Of a stretch of 64,000 bases of DNA, positions 19,758 through 29,575 are shown piece by piece. The notes beneath the pieces were generated by a model. That model made no database searches, had not been told where the DNA came from, and was given only the letters and a program-made list of their open reading frames with translations. How positions within the stretch are numbered: the first letter of the stretch is position 1; every line of letters begins with the position of its first letter. This DNA comes from JACCXG01 sp963785755 (GTDB lineage: Bacteria > Acidobacteriota > Vicinamibacteria > Vicinamibacterales > 2-12-FULL-66-21), in the NCBI GenBank assembly GCA_963785755.1, contig CAWAXG010000002.1, positions 682,001-746,000 on the forward strand. The letters are read 5' to 3'. Made by a program: the position numbers and the translations under genes.

Positions 19758-22700
19758 CGCTGCACCGTGATCACGGCCGACGCCGTCCGGCCAAAGACTT
19801 CCGGCTCGTACATCTCTTCGGCGCGTGCCGGCGCCGTCCTGAACGTTCCTGCGGTCGTCGCGCGGACGATGTAACTGAACTGATGGCGGCCTTCGGCAAG
19901 TCGTGTCGCGAACAGCTGGACGCGGTCGTCATGGCGCTCGATGTGATCGAATCCGCCGCGCTGCCACCACGACTCCCACGAATCCGCGTCATCCGCGTCC
20001 GACTCGTTCTGCTGCAGCGACCGCGCGGAGGTCGCGAACCAGGACTCGAGCGGCTCGAAGCCGGCGGGCAGGGGATCCGTCACGGCGACGAACCGGCGTT
20101 CCTTCGTCAAGTGGAGCGTCAGCGTGACGCGGACGAGATCGCCGGCCTTGTAGGTCGTCGCCGCCGGCCGGGTCCCCTCCTCGACGTATGGCTCGTACGC
20201 GCGCTCGACCCGGAAACCGCTGTCGAGATCCTTCTGATAGAGCTCGTCGGCCGCGTAGCGGAGCCTGGTCGTGTAGAACAGGGTCCCGGCGCCGTCGCGC
20301 GCAAAGGTCAGCGGCCGATCGGCTCCGGGCTTTGCCGTGGCGAGCACCTGCGACATCGGGATTTGCCTGGTCGTCGATCCGGTCGTGCGTCCCTTGAACT
20401 GTTCGCGCGCGAGGACGCCATCGCCGAGCATCACGACCGCCGTGAAGTCGGGCACAACCGTTTCGTAGCGCCGGTAGTACGCGACCAGCGATTCCATCGC
20501 GTGCGCGTTCTCCTGTGTATTGCCCCAGCGGCCGTGCTTCCGGGCGGCCATCATCCAGCGCACCATCGGCCGGATCTGCTCGAGCCCGACCGAGGCCTTG
20601 ACGAGGGAGTTGAGCACGATCGCCGTCGACCGCACGTTGGAGTTCCAGAACCAGAGCAGATACGGGTCGCTCAGCTCTTCGACATGCGCGCTGCCGGCCT
20701 CGGGGAGGACGGCGTTCACCATTCGCCGGCGGAGATCCTCGACGCGCCCGCCGGCCGTTTCACCCTTGGTCAGCAGCGCGTCGTGGAGATAGGCGAGCGC
20801 AAAGACCGGCATGCGCTCGCGGTACCCGTAAAGGCGGGTGAGATTCGAGTCCTGGTTCCGGCCACCCTCGACCAGCACCTTGACCGCGAACGCCTGCCAG
20901 GCGGTGTAGGCCGGCCACCACCCTTCGTTCGTCGGCGGCGGCAGCGCGAGCTGCCGTTCGAGATAGCTGTAAGCCCGATCGCGCATCCCGCGGTCGACGT
21001 CGTACTTCAAATCCGCCGCGGCTTTGAAGACGTGCAGCAGGTAGCTCGTGAGATACGGCGATCGATGCGCGCAGGCGCCGGGCCAGTACGCGAAGCCGCC
21101 GTCGGGACACTGATACCGCTCGAGCTCGCGCAGCGTCTGCTGCACCGCCGGCCGCATCTTCGCCGTGTCCACTCCCGGCAGCGTGAACGCGTCGCCGAGA
21201 TCAGCGGCAAGGAGCATCGCCAGCGCGCGCGAGCCTCGCTGCTCGGCGCAGCCGTACGGATACTCGACCAGGTACCGCGCCCCTTCGCCGAGGCCGACCA
21301 TCGCCGTCGACGACATCTCCACGTGCAGGCCGCCGTACCCGGGAACGACGCCGCGAGGAATCGTCAGCGTCTCCCCGCCTTTCTGCACATCGCCGGCCAC
21401 CTGACCGTAGCCGGCCACGGTTTCAGGAGAGACGAGGATTTCCACCGGGATCACGTCTTCGAACGCGTCACTCTCGTTGCCGATGCGTGCGGTCATCTGC
21501 ACGCGCGCCCGGCCGACGGCCTTGGCCATCGCGTCGAATCGCGATTCGATCGAGCCGCCGGCCGCAATCGTCACCGTCTGTTGCGCGGCGCCGTTGAACT
21601 CGAGGATGTTGGTGTCGAGACTGCGAATGGTCACCGTCGCGGCTCCGGCAGCCGGCAGCTGACTCGTGACGACGGCGCCGAACAGCGCCTTGTCGCCAAC
21701 GGCCAGGAAACGCGGGAACGCCGGCTTCATCGTCAGGGGCTTGTTGACGCGCACTTCGCTGTCGCCGCTGCCGAAGCGCGAGGCACGATCGCCGGCCACC
21801 GCCATGATGCGGTAGGTGGTCAGCGATTCGGGCAGCTTGACGTCAACGGTCGCGCGGCCGTTGTTGTCGGTGGTCACCGAGCCGATCCAGAACGCGAGCA
21901 CGCGGAAGTCCTTCCGCATGCCGCCGCCATCGACGCCGCCGCCCCCTCCGTCCGTCTCTCCCTTGGGCGTCAACACGCGCCGGCTGATGATCCGCTGGCG
22001 GCTGTCGCTGTTGCTGATCTGCAGCGCTTTGTGGACGTAGACGGACCCGAGCACGTCGGGCGTGCGGTAGGCCGTCAGCGACAGGACGCCATAATCCACG
22101 GCCCAGAGCGTGACCTCGCTCGGCGCGGCACGGCCCTGATGATCCTTGACCTCGAGCCGGACCTGCGCGTCGTTCGCCGGCCGGTATTCCTGGCGGTTCG
22201 CCGCCACTGAGACGGTCAGCCGCTTGGACGCATCCTCGACTTCGAGCTCGACGTAACCGAGGCGGAATGCCGGCTTTCCTGGATCGCTCGGATCCTCGAT
22301 CGCGTACGGACCTCCTTTGGGCGCGTCCGTCACCGGCTCGGCCGCCGCGGCGCTGCGTCCCTTGATCAACAGCACGGAGACGTAGACATTGGGAATGTCC
22401 GCGTCGGCGATGGGGATCGAGATGGACTCCTGGGTCGACGTCAGCGCGAACTGCCGGTGAGAGCGGATGCCCTCGCGCTCCGTCGTCACGAGCGCGGTCG
22501 CCTGTTCCCACGGCGACTGGATCATGATGCGCGCGGTATCTCCCGGCTTGTAGCGGGGCTTGTCGGCGACGAGGTCGATGCGATTGTGATCGTAGCGCTG
22601 CCAGGCGGTATAGCCGCTGCCGAGCGAGTAAAAGGATGTCCTGGTGACCGCGAACCGCCCGGACGCTTCACGCGCCGTGGCTTCGAGCTCGAAATAGCCG

Positions 22701-25699
22701 CCGCTCGCCAGCGGAACGTTCAACGGCACCGGCTTCTCCGCCGAGGTGATCGTCCAGGATCCCGCCGGCACAGCCTTCCGCTCTGTCTCCCAATCGAAAA
22801 ACCCGTTGCCGACGGCGCGCCGGACGCTGTTCCACTGGATCTGCGTCAGCTTGATTTCGATCGGCACACCCGCAACGATCGCGCCCTTCGGCGAGACCGC
22901 GATCAATTCCGTCGCCAGTCCGGTCTTCTGATCGACGAAGTAGGCGGGACGCCGCACGCCGACATACCACGGGGCGGGATCGACCGTGATGCTCGCGCGA
23001 TTGGCGATGTGCTGCCGCGAGACGTCCTCGATGTCCGCTTCGAGCGTATAGCTGTAAGGCACGCCGGCATCGAGCTTCGTCTCCAGGTCGAGAGCCAGCT
23101 CACCGGATTGCGAGGTCTTCGCTTCGCGGCTCACGACCGCGGTCGGATCGGGCTCGCGCTCCCTCCAGCCGACGAACGTCCAGCGGTCGCCGTCGGGCAG
23201 CGCGTCCTGCACCGCCTGCGGCGCCGAGTAGCCAGGCGTCCGGGTCCACGTCCACGTCGCCGGACGCGCCGGCATCGCCGCGCCGAAAAGGTACTTCGCG
23301 GAGACCGAGGCTTTGACCTTGTCCCCGGCCATGTGGCTCGCTCCGGTCATCGTCACGTCCACGCGGAAATCCGGACGACGGTATGCCGCCACGAGGAAGG
23401 AGCCGTTGACGGACTTCTCGGACAGCACGTAGTCGTCCATGTCCGGCCCGGGCTCGTCGCCGGGCCGCAGGTCTTCCGGTTTCTTCGGTTTCGGTTTGTC
23501 GCTCTCCAGGATTGCCCGCACGGAGTAGCCGCCAAGATTCCCCTCGGCGGGCAGCGTCATCGTCCACTCCGCGCTGCTCCAGCCGTTCACCTTGACGGTC
23601 TGTTCGATCACGACGCGACTCTGGGTGTCGCGGACGGAAATGAACACCGGCGTGCCGGCAGGCAGGAGCCGGATCCCTTGCGGCGCGTTCAGCCGGAGGA
23701 TCGCCTTGAAGTGAACCTCCTCGCCGAGCCGGTAGACTCCGCGATCGCTGAACACCGTGCCGCGGAGCATCGGATCCGCCTGACGGAGGTTGAACGCGAC
23801 GTCGAAGTCCCACGGAGAGATGCCCTCGTTCCAGTCACTGCCGACGTAGGCAACGTCGCCGTCCTTTTCAGCCGTCACGATGAACGAGAATCGCCACCAG
23901 TCGTCCCGGTCGCGGAGCGAGGGCGTCCGGGGCGCGATCGCCACGCCGCCGGCATCCGTGCTGCCGGTCCACACCGCCTTGTTGTCGCGGTCGACGATCG
24001 AGACCCGCGCGCTCGCGACGGGAACGCCGTTATCCAGCCGCGTAACGAAGACGAGTGTGTTCTGCGGGCTGTCCTTGACCGTGATGCCGAGATTCGTCAC
24101 CTGCACGATCGAGGCGCGTATCCGGTCTTCCCGGCTCATCCTCGCCGCGCGCTCGATCGGCGTGCCTTCTTTCACCGCCGCCCACACCAGACCCGCGCCG
24201 GACTCGTTCAGCACACCCGACAGATCGATGCCGTGCGACTGGATCCGATCCGGCGTCACGTTCAGCTTCCGTTGAGTGCCCTGCGACGCCGGAGCCAGGC
24301 TGAACGGCGGCACGCTGTAGTCACCGTCGGTCCGCTGCAGCCGCCGGATCGTGGGCATGAGGTCGGGCAGCGCGATGCGCTGCGACCACTGCGTGACGGT
24401 CCGGAAGTTTCTCGCGTAGAACGGCAGCTGCTTCCCGCCCGAGTGTTCCCAGACGCCATGTCCGTCGCCGAAGCTGGTGAAGGCGCGTTCGTGCCAGTTC
24501 TCGACGGTGCCGGACCAGGTATAGCCAAGCGTCTGGCCGTCGATGGACTGCAGCGACGGCGCGATGCTGATGGCAAACGTGCGGGCCGCAGGTTGACGGT
24601 CGAAGCCGGCGTCCTCGAGCGAGAACGACTGGCTTTCGTCCTGCTGATACTCGGGCTTCGGCTGCCCGGGCTTCACCCTGGCTGCGGGAACCGGCTTGGA
24701 TGAATTGGTGACATCGACGGCCTGGACGGCGGCCGCAAATGCGGAGGCCTTGACGAGGCTGCGCAGCTCCAGCCCGTTCTCCCGATCCGCGGGACATGCC
24801 GACGTGCAGAAAAAGCCCTTCACGAAGAACGTCGGCTCCGCCTGAATCGTGTGCTCCGCTGAACTTGCCGGCTTTTCCGGACCTGCCGGCGAGGGCACCG
24901 TCGGCGCCACGGAGACGCGGACCCAGGCATCGGGCGGCACACCGGTCATCGTCTCGAGGACGACGAGGTCCGCGGATGGGGGAAACAGTTTCCTGTCCCA
25001 GTCCGCGGTCGGACGCACGGTGACCGGCGCTCGCGAGCGCACGACGGCGCGGGTCGCGTCCACCTTTGCGTTGAAGCGGGCGATGGAAGTCGGATCGATG
25101 GCATTCAGCCGGGCCAGCCCCTCGGTCGGCAGAGAGGGAGCGGTCCACTCGTGCGGCTCGAATTGCGCGCTGATGTGAGGCGCGACGTCGGCGACGCGGA
25201 CGGGCTGATTGAACCGCAGCAGAATCACCATCGGCGCGCCCGCACGTCCGCCGCGGCGGTACCAGTTCGTCTGCAGCAGCTTCACGGTCGGCGTCGTGAA
25301 GCTGAATCGATGGCTCTCCGCGAGGCGCCGGCCGCTCACCGCGGTCGCGGTCGAATCGATCGTGACGTCGTACTTCGTCGCGTAGGGCAACGGGCGCTTC
25401 GCGTCGGGGGTGAAAATCAGAATCGTCGTCCCCGACCAGCGGAAGGTTCCGGGGATAGCGGGCCTGACGGCGAAGAACGGAGCGGTCACCCGCTCGGGAA
25501 TCCTGCCAAGCGTGACCATCGGCTCCGAGAACACCACGCGTATTTCGTTGGCTTCCGCCAGCGACGCGACCTCCCCGGTCGGACCCGCGTTGACGATCCG
25601 TAATGGCTGAGCTCCGGCGGACTGAGCCCAGCTGGAATCGGGCAACAACCCGAGACACAGGAACAGACCAAGGACGCGTAACAGAAGTGTGCGCATCAT
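19754..25699 (-). CDS. bacterial alpha-2-macroglobulin family protein
   Basis: A very large exported protein, 1981 residues, with a Sec signal (RVLGLFLCLGLLPDSSWAQS). It has N-terminal MG domains, a bait-region zone around residues 1200-1300, and the thioester motif GCAEQ in YLVEYPYGCAEQRGSRALAM at the start of the alpha-toroid domain. The thioester should trap proteases that cut the bait region, protecting the envelope when the wall is breached. Unlike E. coli YfhM it has no lipobox, so it is probably free or bound to pbpC in the periplasm. An acidic/glycine-rich patch (DGGGGGVDGGG) sits at the bait position. It is the first gene of the pbpC operon. Confidence 0.93.
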   Translation of the reverse strand: MMRTLLLRVLGLFLCLGLLPDSSWAQSAGAQPLRIVNAGPTGEVASLAEANEIRVVFSEPMVTLGRIPERVTAPFFAVRPAIPGTFRWSGTTILIFTPDAKRPLPYATKYDVTIDSTATAVSGRRLAESHRFSFTTPTVKLLQTNWYRRGGRAGAPMVILLRFNQPVRVADVAPHISAQFEPHEWTAPSLPTEGLARLNAIDPTSIARFNAKVDATRAVVRSRAPVTVRPTADWDRKLFPPSADLVVLETMTGVPPDAWVRVSVAPTVPSPAGPEKPASSAEHTIQAEPTFFVKGFFCTSACPADRENGLELRSLVKASAFAAAVQAVDVTNSSKPVPAARVKPGQPKPEYQQDESQSFSLEDAGFDRQPAARTFAISIAPSLQSIDGQTLGYTWSGTVENWHERAFTSFGDGHGVWEHSGGKQLPFYARNFRTVTQWSQRIALPDLMPTIRRLQRTDGDYSVPPFSLAPASQGTQRKLNVTPDRIQSHGIDLSGVLNESGAGLVWAAVKEGTPIERAARMSREDRIRASIVQVTNLGITVKDSPQNTLVFVTRLDNGVPVASARVSIVDRDNKAVWTGSTDAGGVAIAPRTPSLRDRDDWWRFSFIVTAEKDGDVAYVGSDWNEGISPWDFDVAFNLRQADPMLRGTVFSDRGVYRLGEEVHFKAILRLNAPQGIRLLPAGTPVFISVRDTQSRVVIEQTVKVNGWSSAEWTMTLPAEGNLGGYSVRAILESDKPKPKKPEDLRPGDEPGPDMDDYVLSEKSVNGSFLVAAYRRPDFRVDVTMTGASHMAGDKVKASVSAKYLFGAAMPARPATWTWTRTPGYSAPQAVQDALPDGDRWTFVGWREREPDPTAVVSREAKTSQSGELALDLETKLDAGVPYSYTLEADIEDVSRQHIANRASITVDPAPWYVGVRRPAYFVDQKTGLATELIAVSPKGAIVAGVPIEIKLTQIQWNSVRRAVGNGFFDWETERKAVPAGSWTITSAEKPVPLNVPLASGGYFELEATAREASGRFAVTRTSFYSLGSGYTAWQRYDHNRIDLVADKPRYKPGDTARIMIQSPWEQATALVTTEREGIRSHRQFALTSTQESISIPIADADIPNVYVSVLLIKGRSAAAAEPVTDAPKGGPYAIEDPSDPGKPAFRLGYVELEVEDASKRLTVSVAANRQEYRPANDAQVRLEVKDHQGRAAPSEVTLWAVDYGVLSLTAYRTPDVLGSVYVHKALQISNSDSRQRIISRRVLTPKGETDGGGGGVDGGGMRKDFRVLAFWIGSVTTDNNGRATVDVKLPESLTTYRIMAVAGDRASRFGSGDSEVRVNKPLTMKPAFPRFLAVGDKALFGAVVTSQLPAAGAATVTIRSLDTNILEFNGAAQQTVTIAAGGSIESRFDAMAKAVGRARVQMTARIGNESDAFEDVIPVEILVSPETVAGYGQVAGDVQKGGETLTIPRGVVPGYGGLHVEMSSTAMVGLGEGARYLVEYPYGCAEQRGSRALAMLLAADLGDAFTLPGVDTAKMRPAVQQTLRELERYQCPDGGFAYWPGACAHRSPYLTSYLLHVFKAAADLKYDVDRGMRDRAYSYLERQLALPPPTNEGWWPAYTAWQAFAVKVLVEGGRNQDSNLTRLYGYRERMPVFALAYLHDALLTKGETAGGRVEDLRRRMVNAVLPEAGSAHVEELSDPYLLWFWNSNVRSTAIVLNSLVKASVGLEQIRPMVRWMMAARKHGRWGNTQENAHAMESLVAYYRRYETVVPDFTAVVMLGDGVLAREQFKGRTTGSTTRQIPMSQVLATAKPGADRPLTFARDGAGTLFYTTRLRYAADELYQKDLDSGFRVERAYEPYVEEGTRPAATTYKAGDLVRVTLTLHLTKERRFVAVTDPLPAGFEPLESWFATSARSLQQNESDADDADSWESWWQRGGFDHIERHDDRVQLFATRLAEGRHQFSYIVRATTAGTFRTAPARAEEMYEPEVFGRTASAVITVQR

Positions 25700-25800
25700 G
25701 ACGGACCTATTGAGCTGTGAAGGAGAGAATGAAAGCGGGGGGCGACGTGAGCCGCATACGTGCTTCAGTGTGATTAGACACCAAAGGTTGGGAGACGGAT

Positions 25801-25890
25801 TCTTGCAAGTTACAGGGCGCGAGTACTAAGTAAAAGGCGACAAGTACAACGGAACGCGTTCCGTTGTACTTGTTCCTTCCAACTTGCCAC
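25801..25890. repeat. CAAGT palindromic element, copy 1
   Basis: The core 25840-25873 is a perfect 34-bp palindrome: ACAAGTACAACGGAACG and its complement with no loop. The left flank has CAAGT and AGTACTAAGT; the right flank has CAACTTGCCACTTGTCC. It sits between the HTH gene (stop 25896) and the alpha-2-macroglobulin start. The same 16-bp arms occur at 28867-28918. It may serve as a terminator for the HTH gene. Confidence 0.8.
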
Positions 25891-25895
25891 TTGTC

Positions 25896-26528
25896 CTAGG
25901 CGTGTGCGCGGCGGCGGTCCGGGACGGCGAACAGCGTCGGCATCCGCTTGCGCATGGCGTCGACCGCCCGTGTGCCTGGCGTCGTACCGAGCGCGATCGT
26001 CGAGATCGCGTAGTAGCCCAGACCGATGGCGCCGGCGGTCGTCCAGAAACCGGTATCGAGAAGAACCGAGATTCCGGTTGCCAGGGCGAGTGCGTTCACG
26101 GTGTCCACGCTGGCGGCGACGGTACGCGGCGCCAGGCGAATACGCCGCAAGCGTGCCTGCTCCTTTTTCTGCCGCCCGGCCGCCCGGCGGTCGCCCTCAG
26201 GCGGAATCATCGCCGGTTCGAGGGAAACCGAGTGCCCGATCAAATCGCCATGCGCTTTGATCAGCCGATCGGCGCGCCGGTCCCCGATCGGGAACAAGCG
26301 ACAAAATTCGTCAATCACCTCGTCGGGGTTGAGACCAACCGCGAGGGCGTAATCGCGTATGAACGCGCGTGCGAAGATGCCGGTCGGCCAACGCGAAAAA
26401 TCGGTACGTTCGAGCCCTTCCCAGAGCTCTGCACCGACCTTGGTCACCGAAGCGATGGTTTCGATCGAAATGCCGCGGCGCTCACGTTCGCTCCGCAGCC
26501 GAGGACCAAAGGTATCCCTGTCGGACAT
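25896..26528 (-). CDS. RodZ-type helix-turn-helix protein with membrane segment
   Basis: From ATG 26528, 210 residues. Residues 1-75 form a HTH_25 domain (FGPRLRSERERRGISIETIA, IFARAFIRDYALAVGLNPDE) as in RodZ, the MreB-linked shape protein. Then comes a basic linker (GRQKKEQARLRRIRLAP) and a hydrophobic region (VNALALATGISVLLD, GAIGLGYYAISTIALG) with probably two membrane helices. There is no DUF4115 domain here; a protein with that domain but no HTH lies at 44.7 kb. It is divergent from the cysteine-cluster gene. The function is inferred only from the HTH type. Confidence 0.7.
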   Translation of the reverse strand: MSDRDTFGPRLRSERERRGISIETIASVTKVGAELWEGLERTDFSRWPTGIFARAFIRDYALAVGLNPDEVIDEFCRLFPIGDRRADRLIKAHGDLIGHSVSLEPAMIPPEGDRRAAGRQKKEQARLRRIRLAPRTVAASVDTVNALALATGISVLLDTGFWTTAGAIGLGYYAISTIALGTTPGTRAVDAMRKRMPTLFAVPDRRRAHA

Positions 26529-26705
26529 GGCTGGTGCTCGACATCGGAGCAAGAGCCGCGCCCACAGACAAACCTCGATTTTCGGCCGGACACGGAGCCA
26601 GCTGATCCAATATGTCGCAGTTTTGTAATCCAACTGACCGATTTCGCATTGAGGTTTCCGCGGTCACCGATCGCGCACGCGCGTCGTCGATATCATTCCT
26701 CTGAC

Positions 26706-27647
26706 ATGGCTACGTACTGTCTGAGCGTCCACGCGAGCTATCGATGCCAGCACGCGGGCGAGTGCTGCACGGCCGGATGGCCGATTCCGATCGACTCGGA
26801 GCGTGTGTTCGAACTTCGTACGCGGGGGCTGTTGACGGACGCGCACACACGGGCGCTTCGCGACGAGGACGGCATGGCAGTCTCGCTGCGTAAGACATCG
26901 AAGGGCGCGTGCGTGTTCTACGGAATCGAACACGACGGCCTCTGCGGGATTCAGCGAGATGCCGGCGCGCGCCTGATGCCATCGGCGTGCCGCAACTTCC
27001 CCCGCGTCGCACTTCGCGATCCGCGGGGTATCTTCGTCACGCTCTCGCACTTTTGTCCGACTGCCGCCGGACTCCTGCTCTCCGCCGACGCGATCGCCAT
27101 CGTCCTCGCCCCAGCGTCGATCTCGCTCGACGGCGAGGTCGAGGGTCTTGATGCCACCGGAGTCATGCCGCCGCTCCTGCGATCGAATATGTTGATGGAT
27201 TGGGACGGCTACGGCGTCTGGGAACGCGAGAGCCTCGCCGTGCTGAACGATCGCAGATACTCGGCACGGGCCGCGCTCGACATCATTTCAACTGCGACGC
27301 GCCACGCACGCACCTGGTCGCCCGGCAGACAGACGTTGTCCGCACACATCCTGGAGGCATTCAATCGAACGCGATCCGAGAGCGTGAGCGTCGAAAGGTT
27401 GGCGCACGGACCATTGGAGCAGCCGCGCAAGGCGTTCCTGGCCTCGCACGTGTTCGCGAGCTGGGCGGCGTACCAAGGAGATCTGAGCGCCGTCGTCGAA
27501 CAACTGGAGCTGGCATTGTCGCTCCTCGGCAGCGACCTGACCGACCAGCCATCTTTCATCGCCGCCGTCCGCGCGGCAGACTGGCGCCTGCGCCACAACG
27601 GAGAGCATGTCCGTCCTCGATCGCTTTCTTCGCTACGTCGTCATTGA
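26706..27647 (+). CDS. YkgJ/FliB-type cysteine-cluster protein
   Basis: From ATG 26706, 313 residues. Cysteines are grouped as in the CxxCxxxxC (UPF0153) and flagellin-lysine-methylase-like proteins: YRCQHAGECCTAGWPIPI, KGACVFYGIEHDGLCGIQ, SACRNFPR and SHFCPTAAG. These probably bind zinc or an iron-sulfur cluster. In FliB-type members this domain is linked to lysine methylation, but there are no flagellar genes nearby, so no function is assigned. The open frame extends to 25884 but only the part from 26706 is protein-like. The last 41 nt overlap pepT, suggesting coupling. Confidence 0.75.
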   Translation: MATYCLSVHASYRCQHAGECCTAGWPIPIDSERVFELRTRGLLTDAHTRALRDEDGMAVSLRKTSKGACVFYGIEHDGLCGIQRDAGARLMPSACRNFPRVALRDPRGIFVTLSHFCPTAAGLLLSADAIAIVLAPASISLDGEVEGLDATGVMPPLLRSNMLMDWDGYGVWERESLAVLNDRRYSARAALDIISTATRHARTWSPGRQTLSAHILEAFNRTRSESVSVERLAHGPLEQPRKAFLASHVFASWAAYQGDLSAVVEQLELALSLLGSDLTDQPSFIAAVRAADWRLRHNGEHVRPRSLSSLRRH

Positions 27648-28959
27648 CACGCGTTCCGACGAACGTTCGACATCGTGCCCGAGCACTCCGGGCCAGCTCG
27701 TATTGATGCGTCTGCTCGCGGATGAATTGCGGGCGATCGGGCTCGAAGACGTGACGCTCGACGAGCACGGGTATCTGATGGCGACGATACCGGCGACGGC
27801 TGGAGCGGAGGAGGCCCCGACGATCGGCTTCATCGCCCACGTCGACACCTCCCCGGAGATGCCGGGATCGAACGTGAAGCCGATCGTTCACGAAAACTAC
27901 GACGGCCGGGATCTCGTGCTGCCCGACGACCCGTCCGTGGTACTCCGGGAACGCGACAATCCCGCACTGCCGTCGCAACGCGGGCACGACATCGTGACCG
28001 CGTCCGGATTGACCCTGCTCGGCGCCGATGACAAGGCAGGCGTCGCCGAGATCGTGACCGCGGCAGAGTATCTTCTGCGGCATCCGGAGGTTCGCCACGG
28101 CAAAGTCCGGATCGGGTTCACCCCGGACGAAGAGATCGGCCGCGGCGCCGACCGCTTCGACGTCGCGCGGTTCGCCGCGGTCCGCGCTTACACGCTCGAC
28201 GGCGGCAGCCGCGGGGAGCTGGAGTACGAGAGCTTCTCCGCCGACGCGATGACCTTGACCTTCGCCGGCTTCAACACCCACCCGGGATACGCGAAGGGAC
28301 GGATGGTCAACGCAATCCGGCTCGCCGCCCGCTTCGTCGATCGTCTGCCGTTCGACGGCATGTCGCCGGAGACGACGTCGGGGTACGAGGGGTTCGTGCA
28401 CCCGTACCAGTTCGAGGCGTCGGTCGATCGAACCCGGGTAAAGCTGTTGATCAGGGACTTCGCCACGTCAGAGCTGAAGGTCAAGGAGGCGATCGCGGAG
28501 CGGATCGCGCGAGAGGTCGTCGCCGGACAGCCGGGCGCGTCGGTCGAGATCACAGTCGAGGAGTCCTACCGGAATATGCGCGAAGTGCTCGAACGTCATC
28601 CCGACGCGATCGAGCACGCGCGCGAAGCCATGCGCCGCGCCGGGATCGAGCCGATCGAGAAGCCGATAAGAGGAGGCACCGACGGTTCGCGGCTGTCGTT
28701 CATGGGGCTGCCCACCCCGAACCTGTTCGCCGGCGAGCACAACTTCCACTCCCGCCTCGAGTGGGTCTCGGTCCAGGACATGGAGAAGGCGGTTGAAGTG
28801 ATCGTCGGCTTATCTGGAATTTGGTTTGAACAAGTAGCAAGTGAGCAAGTAACAAGTTTCAAGCAGCAAGTACAACGGAACGTATTCGCTCGAATCGCGA
28901 AACGTTCCGTTGTACTTGTGCCTTGTTCCTTACAACTTGAGACAGTCACTGCAGCGTGA
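27607..28959 (+). CDS. pepT: peptidase T (tripeptide aminopeptidase), extended C-terminus
   Basis: A cytosolic M20B zinc tripeptidase. Ligands and catalytic residues: GFIAHVDTSPEMPG, LLGADDKAGVAEIV, GFTPDEEIGRGAD, YTLDGGSRGE and the C-terminal FAGEHNFHSRLEWV. At 450 residues it is about 35-40 longer than the family. The extra tail after EVIVGLSGIWFEQ is encoded by the CAAGT repeat element (28831-28940) and is repeat-like (VASEQVTSFKQQVQ). The native stop was probably lost when the repeat arrived. The 3' end also overlaps the convergent TonB-like frame by 14 nt. Confidence 0.92.
   Translation: MSVLDRFLRYVVIDTRSDERSTSCPSTPGQLVLMRLLADELRAIGLEDVTLDEHGYLMATIPATAGAEEAPTIGFIAHVDTSPEMPGSNVKPIVHENYDGRDLVLPDDPSVVLRERDNPALPSQRGHDIVTASGLTLLGADDKAGVAEIVTAAEYLLRHPEVRHGKVRIGFTPDEEIGRGADRFDVARFAAVRAYTLDGGSRGELEYESFSADAMTLTFAGFNTHPGYAKGRMVNAIRLAARFVDRLPFDGMSPETTSGYEGFVHPYQFEASVDRTRVKLLIRDFATSELKVKEAIAERIAREVVAGQPGASVEITVEESYRNMREVLERHPDAIEHAREAMRRAGIEPIEKPIRGGTDGSRLSFMGLPTPNLFAGEHNFHSRLEWVSVQDMEKAVEVIVGLSGIWFEQVASEQVTSFKQQVQRNVFARIAKRSVVLVPCSLQLETVTAA
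28831..28940. repeat. CAAGT palindromic element, copy 2 (within the pepT 3' end)
   Basis: The arms CAAGTACAACGGAACG (28867-28882) and its complement (28903-28918) are identical to the arms of the copy at 25841-25872, but separated by a 20-bp AT/CG-mixed loop. Left flank: five CAAGT units 7-9 nt apart (28831-28863). Right flank: CCTTGTTCCTTACAACTTG. It is read as the last ~40 codons of pepT. Confidence 0.8.
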
Positions 28960-29575
28960 AGTTCACCGTCGTGGTCATGATGACGGGGACGGCCTGGCCG
29001 TTGAGCAGGGTGGGCGTGAACTTCCACTGACGCACGGCGTCCACGGCCGCATCGTCCAGCATCGGGATCGAGCGCAGGATCCTGGTTTCGCTGACGCTGC
29101 CATCGGGCTCGATTCGCGCCTCGATAATCACCACGCCTTGAACCCCAGCTATCTGAGCATCCTGCGGATACGCGGGGCTGACGTGATGCGTTTTTAGGGG
29201 CGGCTTCATGTCGCCGCCGATGCGCAGCGCGCCGTCCGACGCCACCCCCGAAGCGCCACCTGGAGGCGGCGGGGGGGGGGGCGGCGGCATCGCCGCGGCC
29301 TGCTGGGGACCAACCGGCACGCTAACCGAGAACGCAATCGGGCCCTCTGCCGGCGGCGCGTACTGCCACTGCCGGACTGCTCGCAGCGCCGCCTCGAACA
29401 CGCGCTCGACCGCCGCGCGAGCCTGCTCGGAAGGAACGCCGTGGGTGGTAGTGCCTTGTCCGGTCATGTTCGGCAGGTCGCGGGTCGTGTAAAACGCCCC
29501 TGACATCCCTCCCTTGCCGGGCATGTGCGATCGAGAAGCCTGCGACTCGCGTTTCGGCAATCCGCCCTGACTCAT
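28946..29575 (-). pseudogene. TonB C-terminal domain part of a frameshifted M56/TonB gene
   Basis: A 209-codon frame carrying a TonB-type C-terminal module: PPLKTHHVSPAYPQDAQIAG, IEARIEPDGSVSETRILRSI and AVRQWKFTPTLLNGQAV. It also carries the tail of a preceding TonB-like repeat (AALRAVRQWQYAPPAEGPIA) and a polyproline run. Its first ~20 codons overlap a different frame that reads TLDESGRIAETRVAGFSI, the natural upstream part. The gene is thus joined to the M56 peptidase frame through a middle frame (29530-29965). As a whole it would be a BlaR1-like membrane peptidase with two periplasmic TonB modules. Confidence 0.7.

Noticed and set aside
19883..24703. Long antisense open frames (up to 775 codons) opposite the alpha-2-macroglobulin gene
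   Set aside because: Rich in Arg/His/Gly/Pro with no domain pattern; they are the GC-driven shadow of the real gene, which has a signal peptide and thioester motif.
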